Source of the DNA: Ardenticatenaceae bacterium
GTDB lineage: Bacteria; Chloroflexota; Anaerolineae; Promineifilales; Promineifilaceae
Length of the DNA: 64,000 nucleotides
Direction of reading: 5' to 3'
NCBI GenBank assembly: GCA_020634565.1
Contig: JACKBN010000012.1
Location: 124,001-188,000, forward strand
Part shown: positions 1 to 7,851 of the stretch, in pieces
Layout: every line of letters begins with the position of its first letter
Numbering within the stretch: the first letter of the stretch is position 1
Notes under the pieces: model-generated
Database searches by the model: none
What the model saw: only the letters and a program-made list of their open reading frames with translations
Told to the model about the DNA's origin: nothing
Program-made: the position numbers and the translations under genes

Positions 1-273
1 GAAAAGAGTAACGACAAAGCCACCATGCTCTCGATTGGTCTGGCAGGCGTTTCTTTCATCGTTACCTTGTTGGCCTTGCCTTCGTTCTGGTTTGATTTGA
101 TGGAAATTCCTTCCAGATGGTGGCCGTTTGAAGGGCTGTACTACATCGTTTTGTATGTGGGTACAGGTTTGGGTCTGGGGCTGGTTTCTGTTTCATTGGT
201 GCTGATTGTGATGGCGCTGAAGCGGCAAGGGTTGGGCAAAGTAAAGCGGAATTTGTTCAATCGCAAACGTTGA
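1..273 (+). CDS. Membrane protein, C-terminal fragment (5' end outside window)
   Basis: The frame is open from base 1 through an internal ATG at 25 to a TGA at 271-273, so the gene probably starts upstream of the window. From the ATG it gives 82 residues. Two hydrophobic segments are visible, at about residues 3-25 and 38-65, the second rich in Gly/Leu/Val. A basic tail (KRQGLGKVKR, then NRKR) follows, suggesting a cytoplasmic C-terminus. I do not recognise the family. It could also be a complete small two-helix protein starting at 25, but no clear ribosome binding site precedes that ATG. Confidence 0.45.
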   Translation, partial: EKSNDKATMLSIGLAGVSFIVTLLALPSFWFDLMEIPSRWWPFEGLYYIVLYVGTGLGLGLVSVSLVLIVMALKRQGLGKVKRNLFNRKR

Positions 274-357
274 GATTGGAAACGGCCGTTCCCCCACAAA
301 ATCTTCCTCAAAAATTTAACAATGTTATCTGCTGCCAATTCGTGGTAAAACAACGCT

Positions 358-1929
358 ATGAAAGCAAAAGGAAAAATCACCGTTCGAAAATGGCAAGAAG
401 AAGATATTCCACAAATTGTAGCCTGCCATAAGGCAGTTTATGGCGATTTGTATGAGGGAGATGAATTATACGGCCGTCGCGCCTACAGTCTCCAATTTGC
501 AGCTTTCCCCGAGGGGCAGTTCCTGGCCGAGATTGGCGGGGAAGTGGTGGGGTACGCCACGGCCATCATTGTGCAGCTAGATGACAATGATGAGCACGGC
601 TACACCTACGAAGAAATTACCGGGCAGGGCACGTTTACGACCCACACCTACAGCGGCGATACGCTCTACGGGGCTGATATCGCCGTACACCCCGATTTCC
701 GGCGGCGCGGCGTTTCCAAGCGGCTGTACCAGAAGCGGCGGCAGCTGCTGCGTAAGTACAATTTGCGGCGATTGGTCGCATACGGCCGTTTGCCAGACTA
801 TCACCTCGTCAGCGGCAAAATGACGGCCGAAGCGTACGTGGCAAAAGTGGTGGCTGGCGAAATGTGGGACTCGGCTCTGAAAGCCCACCTGGATGCCGGC
901 TACACCGTCAAACGCGTGCTGATGGATTTTCTGGATGACGAAAAAAGCCTCAACTACGCCACCTGGCTAGAAATGTCCAATCCCGTCTACAAACCGGAAA
1001 AGCGCAAAATTGCCGCCTCGCCGCTCAAGCGACCCGTGCGCACCATTCGCGTCTGCGCCGCTCAGTACCTCATGCGCCCCATTCAGGCTTGGGCCGACTT
1101 TGAGCAGCAGGTCACCTTTTTTGCCATGTCAGCCGAGAGCTACCATTGTCACTTTTTGCTGATGCCGGAGCTGTTCACCGTCCAGCTATTTACGCTCATG
1201 TCGAAGGATTTGGACCCGAAAACGGCCGCTCATCAACTGGCTGATTATCACGAGCAATATGTGACCCTGTTCAAAAATTTGGCGATGCAGTACCGCATCT
1301 ATATCATCGGTGGCACGATTCCCACGGAGCGCAATGGCAAGCTGTACAATGTGGCCCACCTGTTTAGCCCGTCAGGCAACGTGTACACGCAGGACAAGCT
1401 GCATGTCACCCCCTACGAGCGGGATTTTTGGGACATTCAGCCCGGCGAATCGCTCAAAATCTTTGAGACACCGCTGGGACGCATCGCCATTCAGGTATGC
1501 TACGATATCGAGTTTCCCGAAGCATCGCGGCTGCTTACCCTGGCTGGCGCAGAGGTGATTTTTGTGCCGTTCAGCACCGATGAGCGCAAGGCGTATTATC
1601 GCGTGCGCTTTAGCAGCCAGGCGCGGGCGGTGGAGAATTACATCTACGTGGTGCTGGCCGGGAATGCGGGCAATTTGCCCACCACGCCCTGGTATTTGCT
1701 CAACTACAGCCAATCAGCCGTTTTTACCCCCAGCGATTTTGCGTTTCCGCCCGAAGCGACGGCTGGCTTGGCCGACCCAAATGTGGAAACGGCCGTTATC
1801 GCCGACCTGGATCTGACCACCTTAACCCAAATGCGCGAGATTGGCAGCGTACGGCCGTTGCGTGATCGCCGCCTTGATCTTTACGAACTAAACTCTAAAA
1901 TCCCCATCAAAACTGTAATCGTTGAATAA
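358..1929 (+). CDS. GNAT acetyltransferase-nitrilase fusion (YhcX-like)
   Basis: A 523-residue two-domain enzyme. Residues 1-210 are a GNAT N-acetyltransferase with the acetyl-CoA loop pattern HPDFRRRGVSKRLY near residue 113. Residues 225-510 are a carbon-nitrogen hydrolase with the three nitrilase catalytic positions: Glu in LLMPELF, Lys in QDKLHVTPYER and Cys in QVCYDIEFPE. The order and length match the Bacillus subtilis YhcX type (about 513 residues), whose substrate is not firmly known. The intact triad suggests an active amidase or nitrilase, perhaps acting on an acylated amine made or consumed by the first domain, which is inference. It overlaps nothing essential downstream; DUF971 follows after 76 bases. 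Confidence 0.85.
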   Translation: MKAKGKITVRKWQEEDIPQIVACHKAVYGDLYEGDELYGRRAYSLQFAAFPEGQFLAEIGGEVVGYATAIIVQLDDNDEHGYTYEEITGQGTFTTHTYSGDTLYGADIAVHPDFRRRGVSKRLYQKRRQLLRKYNLRRLVAYGRLPDYHLVSGKMTAEAYVAKVVAGEMWDSALKAHLDAGYTVKRVLMDFLDDEKSLNYATWLEMSNPVYKPEKRKIAASPLKRPVRTIRVCAAQYLMRPIQAWADFEQQVTFFAMSAESYHCHFLLMPELFTVQLFTLMSKDLDPKTAAHQLADYHEQYVTLFKNLAMQYRIYIIGGTIPTERNGKLYNVAHLFSPSGNVYTQDKLHVTPYERDFWDIQPGESLKIFETPLGRIAIQVCYDIEFPEASRLLTLAGAEVIFVPFSTDERKAYYRVRFSSQARAVENYIYVVLAGNAGNLPTTPWYLLNYSQSAVFTPSDFAFPPEATAGLADPNVETAVIADLDLTTLTQMREIGSVRPLRDRRLDLYELNSKIPIKTVIVE

Positions 1930-1932
1930 CCC

Positions 1933-1989
1933 ATTTCCCCGGAAACTTTTTGCGGGAACGATGTGCTTTTGCGCAGTTTCCGGGGAAAT
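1933..1989. repeat. Dispersed hairpin, TTTCCCCGGAAACT family, copy 1
   Basis: Two perfect 15-base arms (1933-1947 and 1975-1989) carry ATTTCCCCGGAAACT and its reverse complement around a 27-base loop. The same arms occur at 23076-23108 with a 3-base loop. It lies between the nitrilase fusion and the DUF971 start, so it may act as an RNA hairpin or be a small mobile palindrome. Confidence 0.75.
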
Positions 1990-2005
1990 CTCAATAAGGA
2001 GCCTC

Positions 2006-2329
2006 ATGGCAGCAAGACCAACCGGCGTCAAAGCCGATAGAAATGAACGCGTTTTAAAAATCAGTTGGGATGACGGGCGCGAAAGCGTCTACCCTTTTGC
2101 CGGCCTGCGCGCCGTCTGTCCCTGCGTGGAATGCAAAGGCGGCCACGACAACATGGGCGGCCCCGCCGATCCCGCCCAAGTGCGCGATGCGCCCGATAGC
2201 GGCATCACCGTGAGCAACCTCCAGGCAGTGGGTGCGTACGCGCTGCAGTTCTTCTGGAGCGACGGCCACGATTCTGGCATCTACACTTGGGATTATTTGC
2301 GGCAATCTGACCCAGCCTTGGCTGAATAA
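2006..2329 (+). CDS. DUF971 domain protein
   Basis: 107 residues from the ATG at 2006, chosen because AAGGAG at 1996-2001 precedes it; an earlier in-frame start at 1922 would encode the upstream hairpin. The protein matches the DUF971 pattern: a short beta-rich domain with ISWDDGRESVYPFAGLRAVC, then CVEC and a C-terminal FFWSDGHDSGIYTWDYLR. This domain also forms the N-terminus of gamma-butyrobetaine hydroxylase and is often found beside iron-sulfur assembly genes. Stand-alone bacterial copies have no established activity. The Cys-rich CPCVEC segment may bind a metal. Confidence 0.8.
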   Translation: MAARPTGVKADRNERVLKISWDDGRESVYPFAGLRAVCPCVECKGGHDNMGGPADPAQVRDAPDSGITVSNLQAVGAYALQFFWSDGHDSGIYTWDYLRQSDPALAE

Positions 2330-2404
2330 CATGGTTAGCGGAAGAAGCAACTTGTTGGACCAATATTCATCTGTCCAAAGCGCAGTTAGCTTTGTTATGC
2401 AGCC

Positions 2405-3013
2405 TTAGGGCTTCGACTGGCGAATTTTGTATGCGTGGAAGACGGTGGGGACGTCATATGTCCATTTAGGCAGCAGTAGGGAAGCAGCTAACCCTTCCAG
2501 GTTGGTAATTATGCCAACCACGATAGGCAGCTGAAAAAGCCAACCGGACACACCAAATCCCATCAAGCCTGTTAGCGCAGCAAATAGGGAGATGTTCCAG
2601 GCTTTGGCACTCCACATATGGTAGCTAGCCTCACGGCGAAACTTCAAATAGTCGATGGTGACGCGAATTGCTTCTAAACTAGCCACTAACGAAAGCCCCA
2701 GCCAATGTGCTCGCACCTGCTCTGGATAAACCAGCCACACAGCCAAAAAAGCCGCCACGTAAAAAATGACGTCGGCGGCGCTGTCATAGCGACGCACTGT
2801 TGCTGACGCTACGCCTAATTTTCGGGCGACAACCCCATCAAAATAATCGGTCACAAACGCAGTGATCAAGCAGAGAACATAGGGGAGACCGGCACGGCCG
2901 TTCCCGGCCCAAAATAAAATGAACGGTGCCAAAATTATTCGGATTGTTGTCATGGCCAAGGGAACGACCATGTGGATTTGTCGCTTACGATCAGGGGGTG
3001 GACTCTTGGACAT
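2405..3013 (-). CDS. CDP-alcohol phosphatidyltransferase
   Basis: A 202-residue membrane enzyme of the CDP-alcohol phosphatidyltransferase family, which joins a CDP-activated lipid or alcohol to a polar head group at the membrane. The signature reads DYFDGVVAR, eight residues, then VRRYDSAAD. It keeps the aspartates and DG..AR, but Val stands at the usual Gly. About five or six hydrophobic segments follow. The 5' end overlaps the end of the SGNH hydrolase gene by 23 bases, so the two are probably co-transcribed. An alternative start is the Met at about residue 15 (MVVPLAM). The substrate (glycerol phosphate, inositol phosphate or other) cannot be read from sequence. Confidence 0.82.
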   Translation of the reverse strand: MSKSPPPDRKRQIHMVVPLAMTTIRIILAPFILFWAGNGRAGLPYVLCLITAFVTDYFDGVVARKLGVASATVRRYDSAADVIFYVAAFLAVWLVYPEQVRAHWLGLSLVASLEAIRVTIDYLKFRREASYHMWSAKAWNISLFAALTGLMGFGVSGWLFQLPIVVGIITNLEGLAASLLLPKWTYDVPTVFHAYKIRQSKP

Positions 3014-3758
3014 GCAGGTATTGTATCAAGTTAGCATTTAGGTGGGTGTAGCCTGCATCGTTGAGGTGAAGTTCGTCATGGGCAAATTCGAGAGCTAGTT
3101 TGTCTTGTGTGTCAGCTAACAGGGCGTAGCTGTCGAAGATGAAAACGGTGTCGCTGGCTTTGCTGCGGATTTGTTCGTTCACTGTCTTTACTGCTTCTGC
3201 AATTGCTGGTGACCAGACAATCCTTCGTTCTAAAGGCACATCCCCAACAGGAAACACCGTTGTCAAAATCACCTGAGTACCTAACTGTTCCGCCTCAGCC
3301 AGAACCTGGTCAATGTTGGCCAGGCAGTTCTGGATAATCGCCTGCTCGTTTTGGGGGAACAGCGGGATTGTCTTCAAATCGTTGATGCACATTTGCACGA
3401 TAATGACGTCTGGCTCTAACGGGGCCACATGTGCCTGAAAGCGGGCCGCCACCTGCACCGACGTCTGTGAGCCAATCCCCCGGTTGAAGAAGCGATACCC
3501 CTCCAAACCATCTAGATCGGGCCATTGGGCGGCGCGGGAATCTCCAAAGAAAACGGCCGTTCTCACCCCCACTTCTTCCTTCATCACACCTTCGCCCACC
3601 GGAAATTCACTCAAGCCCAGCGGGTCCAGCCGCGTAGCGTTCAGTTCCCAATAATATTGCTTTGTTTTGCCAAACAGGTAGCTGTTCAGCCCCAGCGATC
3701 CGATTAACAGAACCAAGAGGAATAGCGGAACGGCCGTTCCCCAACCAATGCGCTTCAT
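2991..3758 (-). CDS. Membrane-anchored SGNH/GDSL hydrolase
   Basis: 255 residues from the ATG at 3758, preceded on its strand by GGAGG; a longer frame to 3836 exists but has no good start. An N-terminal hydrophobic anchor (about residues 8-25) is followed by SGNH blocks: FFGDSRAAQWP with nucleophile Ser, the Gly block FNRGIGSQTS, the Asn block CINDLK, and the D..H pair in DELHLNDAGYTHL. This supports an extracytoplasmic esterase, acyl-hydrolase or acetyl-esterase. Overlap with the phosphatidyltransferase gene suggests a shared lipid or envelope role, which is inference. Confidence 0.8.
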   Translation of the reverse strand: MKRIGWGTAVPLFLLVLLIGSLGLNSYLFGKTKQYYWELNATRLDPLGLSEFPVGEGVMKEEVGVRTAVFFGDSRAAQWPDLDGLEGYRFFNRGIGSQTSVQVAARFQAHVAPLEPDVIIVQMCINDLKTIPLFPQNEQAIIQNCLANIDQVLAEAEQLGTQVILTTVFPVGDVPLERRIVWSPAIAEAVKTVNEQIRSKASDTVFIFDSYALLADTQDKLALEFAHDELHLNDAGYTHLNANLIQYLHVQESTP

Positions 3759-3933
3759 CGTACCCTCCAACAGTTTTGTCCCATCCTGCCGCAAAAAGCA
3801 CCCCAAAGCCACCGCCCAAGTGCTTGACCCGCCCACAAACTATCCAATCGGGTAGGTAACGACCACCCATTCTGCGGTGAACCATGTGATATTCGTTTGT
3901 TACAATTTTCACATACTAACTCGCGAAGCAAAT

Positions 3934-3990
3934 AGATTGGACCATTTTTCGTGGGGAATTAGGTTTCAATTGAAAAAAATGGTCCAATCT
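3934..3990. repeat. Dispersed hairpin, GATTGGACCATTTT family, copy 1
   Basis: Perfect 16-base inverted arms (3934-3949 and 3975-3990) with the core AGATTGGACCATTTTT. A second copy with one mismatch lies at 19044-19102. This copy ends 25 bases before the DoxX-like start codon, so it would sit in that gene's leader. Confidence 0.75.
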
Positions 3991-4014
3991 TGACCAACAA
4001 ACCGGAGGTTTCCC

Positions 4015-4548
4015 ATGATGATGAACAACATGAAAACCCGCGTAGAACAACAATTCAACATTGTTGACCGGCAGATCACCCGCTGGATGGCGCAGAATGG
4101 CCTTTGCCTCATGCGCGTCAGTTTGGGGATCGTTTTCTTCTGGTTTGGGGCACTCAAGCTGCTGCCGGGTCTAAGCCCGGCCGAAGAGTTGGTGCGCAAC
4201 ACCACCTTCTTTGTGAACCCTGACTGGTTTATTCCGCTGCTGGCCGTGTGGGAAATGGTGATTGGCCTGGGGCTGATCTTTGGTAAATTTATGCGGCTGA
4301 CTTTGCTGCTGCTGTTCCTGCAAATGCCCGGCACGATGCTGCCCCTGGTGGTGTTGCCGGAAGCTGTCTGGACGCAATTTCCCCATGCCCTGACGATGGA
4401 AGGGCAGTACATCATCAAGAATTTGGTGTTGGTGGCAGCGGGTATGGTGCTGGGCGGTACGGTGCGCGGCGGCTATTTGGAACCAGAACCTGCGCTGAGA
4501 ACGGCCGTTGCTCAACCTCAAAGCACGCGTCGCCTCATGGAAATGTAA
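4015..4548 (+). CDS. DoxX-like membrane protein
   Basis: 177 residues beginning at ATG 4015, seven bases after GGAGG. Four hydrophobic segments are visible, at about residues 30-50, 70-92, 95-118 and 133-150. The first carries the family-like pattern RVSLGIVFFWFGALKL and the second WEMVIGLGLIFGKF. This is the layout of DoxX/DoxD-like small membrane proteins, which are linked to quinone or thiosulfate redox chemistry in some organisms but mostly uncharacterised. The C-terminus (PEPALRTAVAQPQ) carries one copy of the ACGGCCGT palindrome. A hairpin repeat lies directly upstream. No enzymatic residues can be assigned. Confidence 0.72.
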   Translation: MMMNNMKTRVEQQFNIVDRQITRWMAQNGLCLMRVSLGIVFFWFGALKLLPGLSPAEELVRNTTFFVNPDWFIPLLAVWEMVIGLGLIFGKFMRLTLLLLFLQMPGTMLPLVVLPEAVWTQFPHALTMEGQYIIKNLVLVAAGMVLGGTVRGGYLEPEPALRTAVAQPQSTRRLMEM

Positions 4549-4561
4549 TCTCAAGAGGAAT

Positions 4562-4629
4562 GGGACGCTGATTAACGCAGATAACGCTGATTTTTTTGAA
4601 TCTGCGTCATCAGCGTTTATCCGCGTCCT
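4562..4629. repeat. Intergenic repeat family 1 (GGACGCGGAT type), copy 1
   Basis: An imperfect palindrome built of short units (GGACGCTGATTAACGCAGAT at one end, TTTATCCGCGTCCTA at the other) with a T-rich centre. Related copies are at 6030-6101, 9508-9574 and 10303-10362, all between genes. Confidence 0.8.
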
Positions 4630-4677
4630 ATTTTTGAGAATTTGACACAACTCTAGCGAGAGGATTACCATCCCCAC

Positions 4678-5388
4678 ATGGAGAAGGTTACAGGAGGTAA
4701 GGGAGAGGAGCAGCTGGCTGCCAGTCGCATTCTGGCCGTTACCGAAGAAGAGCTCAAACGCATCATCCTCGACCTGCACGATGGCCCTGTGCAGCAGCTA
4801 TTTGCCGCCCAATCTCAACTGCGCACGCTGCAAACCCGCCTAAACCGGGATGAAGCCATCCCCAACGAGGAATATCAGCTTACCTTTCAGCGCGTCTCCC
4901 GCCTGCTGGAAGCATCGCTGAACGAAATTCGCCAATTTTTGGGCACCTTTCGTCCGCCCGATTTTGCCAGTCAGGATTTGGTAGAAATGCTAAACGGCCT
5001 CTTTTTGCACCACGAACTGACCACCGGCGTTGTCATTGACTTTGTCGTAACGGGCAGCGAAAAAGCGCCCAATCTGCCGTTGCCCGGCAAAATCACGCTC
5101 TACCGCATCTGCCAGGAAGCGCTCTCCAATGCTTACCGCCACGCCAAGGCCCAACAGCAACAGGTACAGCTGCACCTTGCTCCCAATCAGGTGACGCTGA
5201 CGGTGCACGATGACGGCATTGGCTTTCAACCGCCACCGCTGCGCGGTCCGCAGGCCACCGAGCGGGAAGAGCACATTGGCCTGCGCGGCATGCGTGATCG
5301 GGTGGATTTGATTGGCGGCACGTTTGAATTAGATAGCAAGCCGGGTCAGGGAACCCGCATCCAGGTAAAGATTCCGATCCATGAGTGA
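4678..5388 (+). CDS. NarL-type sensor histidine kinase without input domain
   Basis: 236 residues containing only the kinase core. The HisKA_3 dimerisation helix has LDLHDGPVQQ with phospho-acceptor His at about residue 34. An HATPase_c domain follows, with N-box YRICQEALSNAYRHA, G1 box DDGIGF and G2 box GLRGMRDRV. No transmembrane or recognisable sensory domain precedes it, so the signal must come from a partner protein or the cytoplasm. The stop overlaps the start of the response regulator by eight bases, a classic coupled two-component pair. It lies directly upstream of the RuBisCO cassette and may control it, which is inference. Confidence 0.85.
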   Translation: MEKVTGGKGEEQLAASRILAVTEEELKRIILDLHDGPVQQLFAAQSQLRTLQTRLNRDEAIPNEEYQLTFQRVSRLLEASLNEIRQFLGTFRPPDFASQDLVEMLNGLFLHHELTTGVVIDFVVTGSEKAPNLPLPGKITLYRICQEALSNAYRHAKAQQQQVQLHLAPNQVTLTVHDDGIGFQPPPLRGPQATEREEHIGLRGMRDRVDLIGGTFELDSKPGQGTRIQVKIPIHE

Positions 5389-6012
5389 AACAGCCCCCAT
5401 TTCCGTTGTTTTGGCCGATAATCACGCCCTCGTTTTGGAGGGATTGCGCAGCCTCATTTCGGCGGAGGAGGATATTCACGTGCTGGCTACCGCCAGCGAT
5501 GGCGAACGTCTGCTGGATGCCGTCAAACGGTTCAATCCTGATGTGGTCATCACCGATTTGCAGATGGAGTATCTGGATGGCCTCGGCTGCCTGACGCAAA
5601 TCCGGCAGCTGTGCCCACAAACGCGCGTCCTCATCCTTACCGCGTACACCGATGGCCAGACGATGCAATCTGTGCTGCGCTCCGGAGCGGATGGCCTGCT
5701 GCTCAAAACCGATCCGCCGGAGCAGGCGATTCAAGCCGTGCGCCAGGTGATGGCCGGGCAGCTGGTGTTCCCGGCAGCGGCGCGTCGTTGGCTGCACCAG
5801 GCCCCGACTCCAACCCCCACCGTCACCCTCTCCGAGCGCGAGCTGGAGGTGTTGGAACTGCTGGCAGCGGGCCACACCAATGCCCAAATCGGCAAAAAGC
5901 TGCACGTCAGCGTCAACACCGTCAAATTTCATCTGCAAAATATTTACCAAACCCTCACGTCTCCAACCGCACGGAAGCGACGCGATGGTATTTGGAACGG
6001 CCGTCTCCCTAA
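5381..6012 (+). CDS. NarL/FixJ-type response regulator with a one-base frameshift
   Basis: A receiver domain (phospho-acceptor Asp at about residue 59 in VVITDLQM, switch Lys in LLLKTDPPEQ) is joined to a LuxR-type helix-turn-helix (LSERELEVLELLAAGHTNAQ). As written, the frame leaves the family after NIYQTL and continues to 6148 with unrelated sequence. In the neighbouring frame the expected end VSNRTEATRWYLERPSP appears and stops at 6010-6012. Adding one A beside position 5957 gives NIYQTLNVSNRTEATRWYLE, the normal family ending of about 211 residues. This is either an assembly error or a recent mutation that would damage the last DNA-binding helix. Partner of the overlapping kinase. Confidence 0.85.
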
Positions 6013-6029
6013 CCAAATCCCAAAATTAA

Positions 6030-6101
6030 TAGGACGCGGATTAACGCGGATGACGCGGATTTTTCTTTTGCTCTGCGTTCATCTGCACTTGTCCGCGTCC
6101 T
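6030..6101. repeat. Intergenic repeat family 1, copy 2
   Basis: AGGACGCGGATTAACGCGGA at the left end is answered by TGTCCGCGTCCT-like sequence at the right end, with a T-rich centre. It lies between the response regulator and the RuBisCO gene. Confidence 0.8.
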
Positions 6102-6280
6102 TTGCTTTTCCAGCTACCCGATTGGGTAGGGGCTGCCCACCTGAATGAGTTCCAGAAGTCTACCCGTTTGCCTCTGAACGGCCGTTGCCCCACCTGCTAC
6201 ACTTCGATTGTTCCATTTATCACAAACGGAGAGCCGCTGCAAACGTAGACGGCCGTTCGGAATCAGAAGGAGTGATGACC

Positions 6281-7666
6281 ATGAGTGAAATGCTTGCCCC
6301 CAATACTTTACAACAGCCCCCATCAGCCGCCGTGAGCGACAAATACATTGCTGGTGTGCGCACCTACGCCAGCGGCTACTACGATCCAGACTACGAACCC
6401 AAAGAGACGGATTTGCTTTGTGCTTTCCGCATTACCTCAAAACCACCGACCGATATGATCGAGGCGGCAGCGGCCGTTGCTGCCGAATCCTCCACCGGCA
6501 CCTGGACCGAAGTGTGGTCCAACCAACTCACCGACCTGGAGTTTTTCAAGGCGCGCGTTTACGATATTCAGGGCGACGTTGCCTACATCGCTTACCCGAT
6601 GGATCTGTTTGAAGAAAACAGCGTCGTTAACATCATGTCCTCGATTGTGGGTAACGTGTTTGGCATGAAGGCGGTTTCGGCGCTCCGTCTGGAAGATATG
6701 CGTATCCCTGTCGCGCTCGTGAAAACATTCCTTGGGCCGCACGTCGGTATTTATGATGAACGCGTCTGGTCTGACAAGTGGGAACGGCCGTTGCTCGGCG
6801 GCACCGTCAAACCCAAGCTAGGTCTCTCACCCAAAGCATACTCTACCATCATCTACGAATGTCTGGTCGGTGGCCTGGACACCACCAAAGACGACGAAAA
6901 TATGAACAGCCAGCCGTTTAGCCGCTGGCGCGATCGCTTCCGTTATGCACAAGACGCAGTGCACGAAGCGATGGTGGAAACTGGCGAATACAAAGGCCAC
7001 TGGCACAACGTCACTGCTGGTTCCACTCTGGAAAGCCTCAAACGCATGGACTTCATCAAAGAACGCGGCGCGGACATGTGCATGTTTGACTTCATCACCG
7101 CTGGCTTTGCCGCTTCCACAGACGTTTTTGCCCACGCTCGCGAACTGGACATGATTGTGCATTGCCATCGCGCTATGCACGCTGTGTTTACCCGTCAGCA
7201 AAACCACGGCATTCACATGCGTGTGGTGGCCAAATGGCTGCGCCTGACGGGCGGTGATCACGTACACACCGGCACCGTGGTCGGCAAGCTGGAAGGTTCC
7301 TGGAAGGAAACGGAAGGCATCATCAGCCTGCTGCGTAACCGCTTCACGCCTGCCGACATGGAGCGCGGCATCTACTTTGACCAGGATTTTGCTGGACTGA
7401 AAGACGTGTGGCCGGTCGCCTCTGGGGGAATTCACGTGCATCACATTCCAGATTTGTATCGCCTCACGGGCAATGATGCGTTCTGGCTGTTTGGTGGCGG
7501 TACGCATGGCCATCCCAAAGGCAGCCGAGCTGGAGCCACCGCCAACCGCGTCGCTGCCGAAGCTATTGCCTCTGGCTCTACTCTGGCCGAAGCCGCCAAA
7601 AACTCCCCTGAACTGCGCGACGCGTTATCCTTATGGGAAGATATCAAGTTTGAAGTGCAGGCCTGA
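6281..7666 (+). CDS. cbbL: RuBisCO large subunit, form I, no small subunit gene nearby (form I'-like)
   Basis: Ribulose-1,5-bisphosphate carboxylase/oxygenase large chain, 461 residues from ATG 6281, eight bases after AAGGAG (an ATG at 6275 is too close). All catalytic positions are present: Glu in AAESSTGTW (69), Asn in VGNVFG (125), GGTVKPKLGL with the two Lys (177, 179), GGLDTTKDDEN with the carbamylated Lys and its Asp/Glu (203-206), HCHRAMH, GGDHVHTGTVVGKLEG with loop-6 Lys (336), VASGGIHV and the phosphate loop FGGGT. The N-terminus (YYDPDYEPKETDLL) is form I-like. No small subunit gene occurs in the 185-base gap before phosphoribulokinase or anywhere in the window. This matches the form I' enzymes described from Chloroflexota such as Promineifilum, which assemble as octamers of large subunits. 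Phylogeny would be needed to place it exactly. Confidence 0.93.
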   Translation: MSEMLAPNTLQQPPSAAVSDKYIAGVRTYASGYYDPDYEPKETDLLCAFRITSKPPTDMIEAAAAVAAESSTGTWTEVWSNQLTDLEFFKARVYDIQGDVAYIAYPMDLFEENSVVNIMSSIVGNVFGMKAVSALRLEDMRIPVALVKTFLGPHVGIYDERVWSDKWERPLLGGTVKPKLGLSPKAYSTIIYECLVGGLDTTKDDENMNSQPFSRWRDRFRYAQDAVHEAMVETGEYKGHWHNVTAGSTLESLKRMDFIKERGADMCMFDFITAGFAASTDVFAHARELDMIVHCHRAMHAVFTRQQNHGIHMRVVAKWLRLTGGDHVHTGTVVGKLEGSWKETEGIISLLRNRFTPADMERGIYFDQDFAGLKDVWPVASGGIHVHHIPDLYRLTGNDAFWLFGGGTHGHPKGSRAGATANRVAAEAIASGSTLAEAAKNSPELRDALSLWEDIKFEVQA

Positions 7667-7772
7667 GGCGGTCATCGGTAATCAGTAGTCAGTAGTTTTG
7701 TTTCGCTTTCCGATGAGGCATTGGTTTACGGAGTTAAAAACAAAACCAGTGCCCCATTTTTGAGGAGACAAA

Positions 7773-7796
7773 ATGAGTGCTAGCTCAACATCATAA
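7773..7796 (+). CDS. Seven-codon mini-ORF between cbbL and prk
   Basis: GAGGAGA at 7762-7768 is followed four bases later by ATG and the frame MSASSTS-stop (7773-7796). The ribosome binding site is as good as those of the real genes around it. It could be a leader peptide or the remnant of a lost gene start. Nothing else supports expression. Confidence 0.3.
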   Translation: MSASSTS

Positions 7797-7808
7797 ATGA
7801 AGACCGTA

Positions 7809-7829
7809 GGTCGGATTGCCAATCCGACC
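7809..7829. repeat. 21-base palindrome GGTCGGATTG-C-CAATCCGACC
   Basis: Ten-base perfect arms around one central C, just downstream of the mini-ORF and 22 bases before the phosphoribulokinase start. It could be an RNA hairpin in the cbbL-prk transcript or an operator-like site. Confidence 0.6.
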
Positions 7830-7851
7830 CACATTTACGAAGGAGGAGATC

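Noticed and set aside
2331..2405. Integron attC-like sequence (GTTAGC near 2334 and TTTGTTATGCAGCC near 2390)
   Set aside because: The core-site pairs do not match the required consensus on both sides, and no integrase or gene cassette array is present.
5093..6016. A 307-codon open frame on the minus strand
   Set aside because: Antisense to the kinase and response regulator; no protein-like motifs.
7667..7851. A hidden rbcS gene after cbbL
   Set aside because: The spacer is too short for the roughly 100-140 codons needed, and no frame longer than a few codons is open after a ribosome site.
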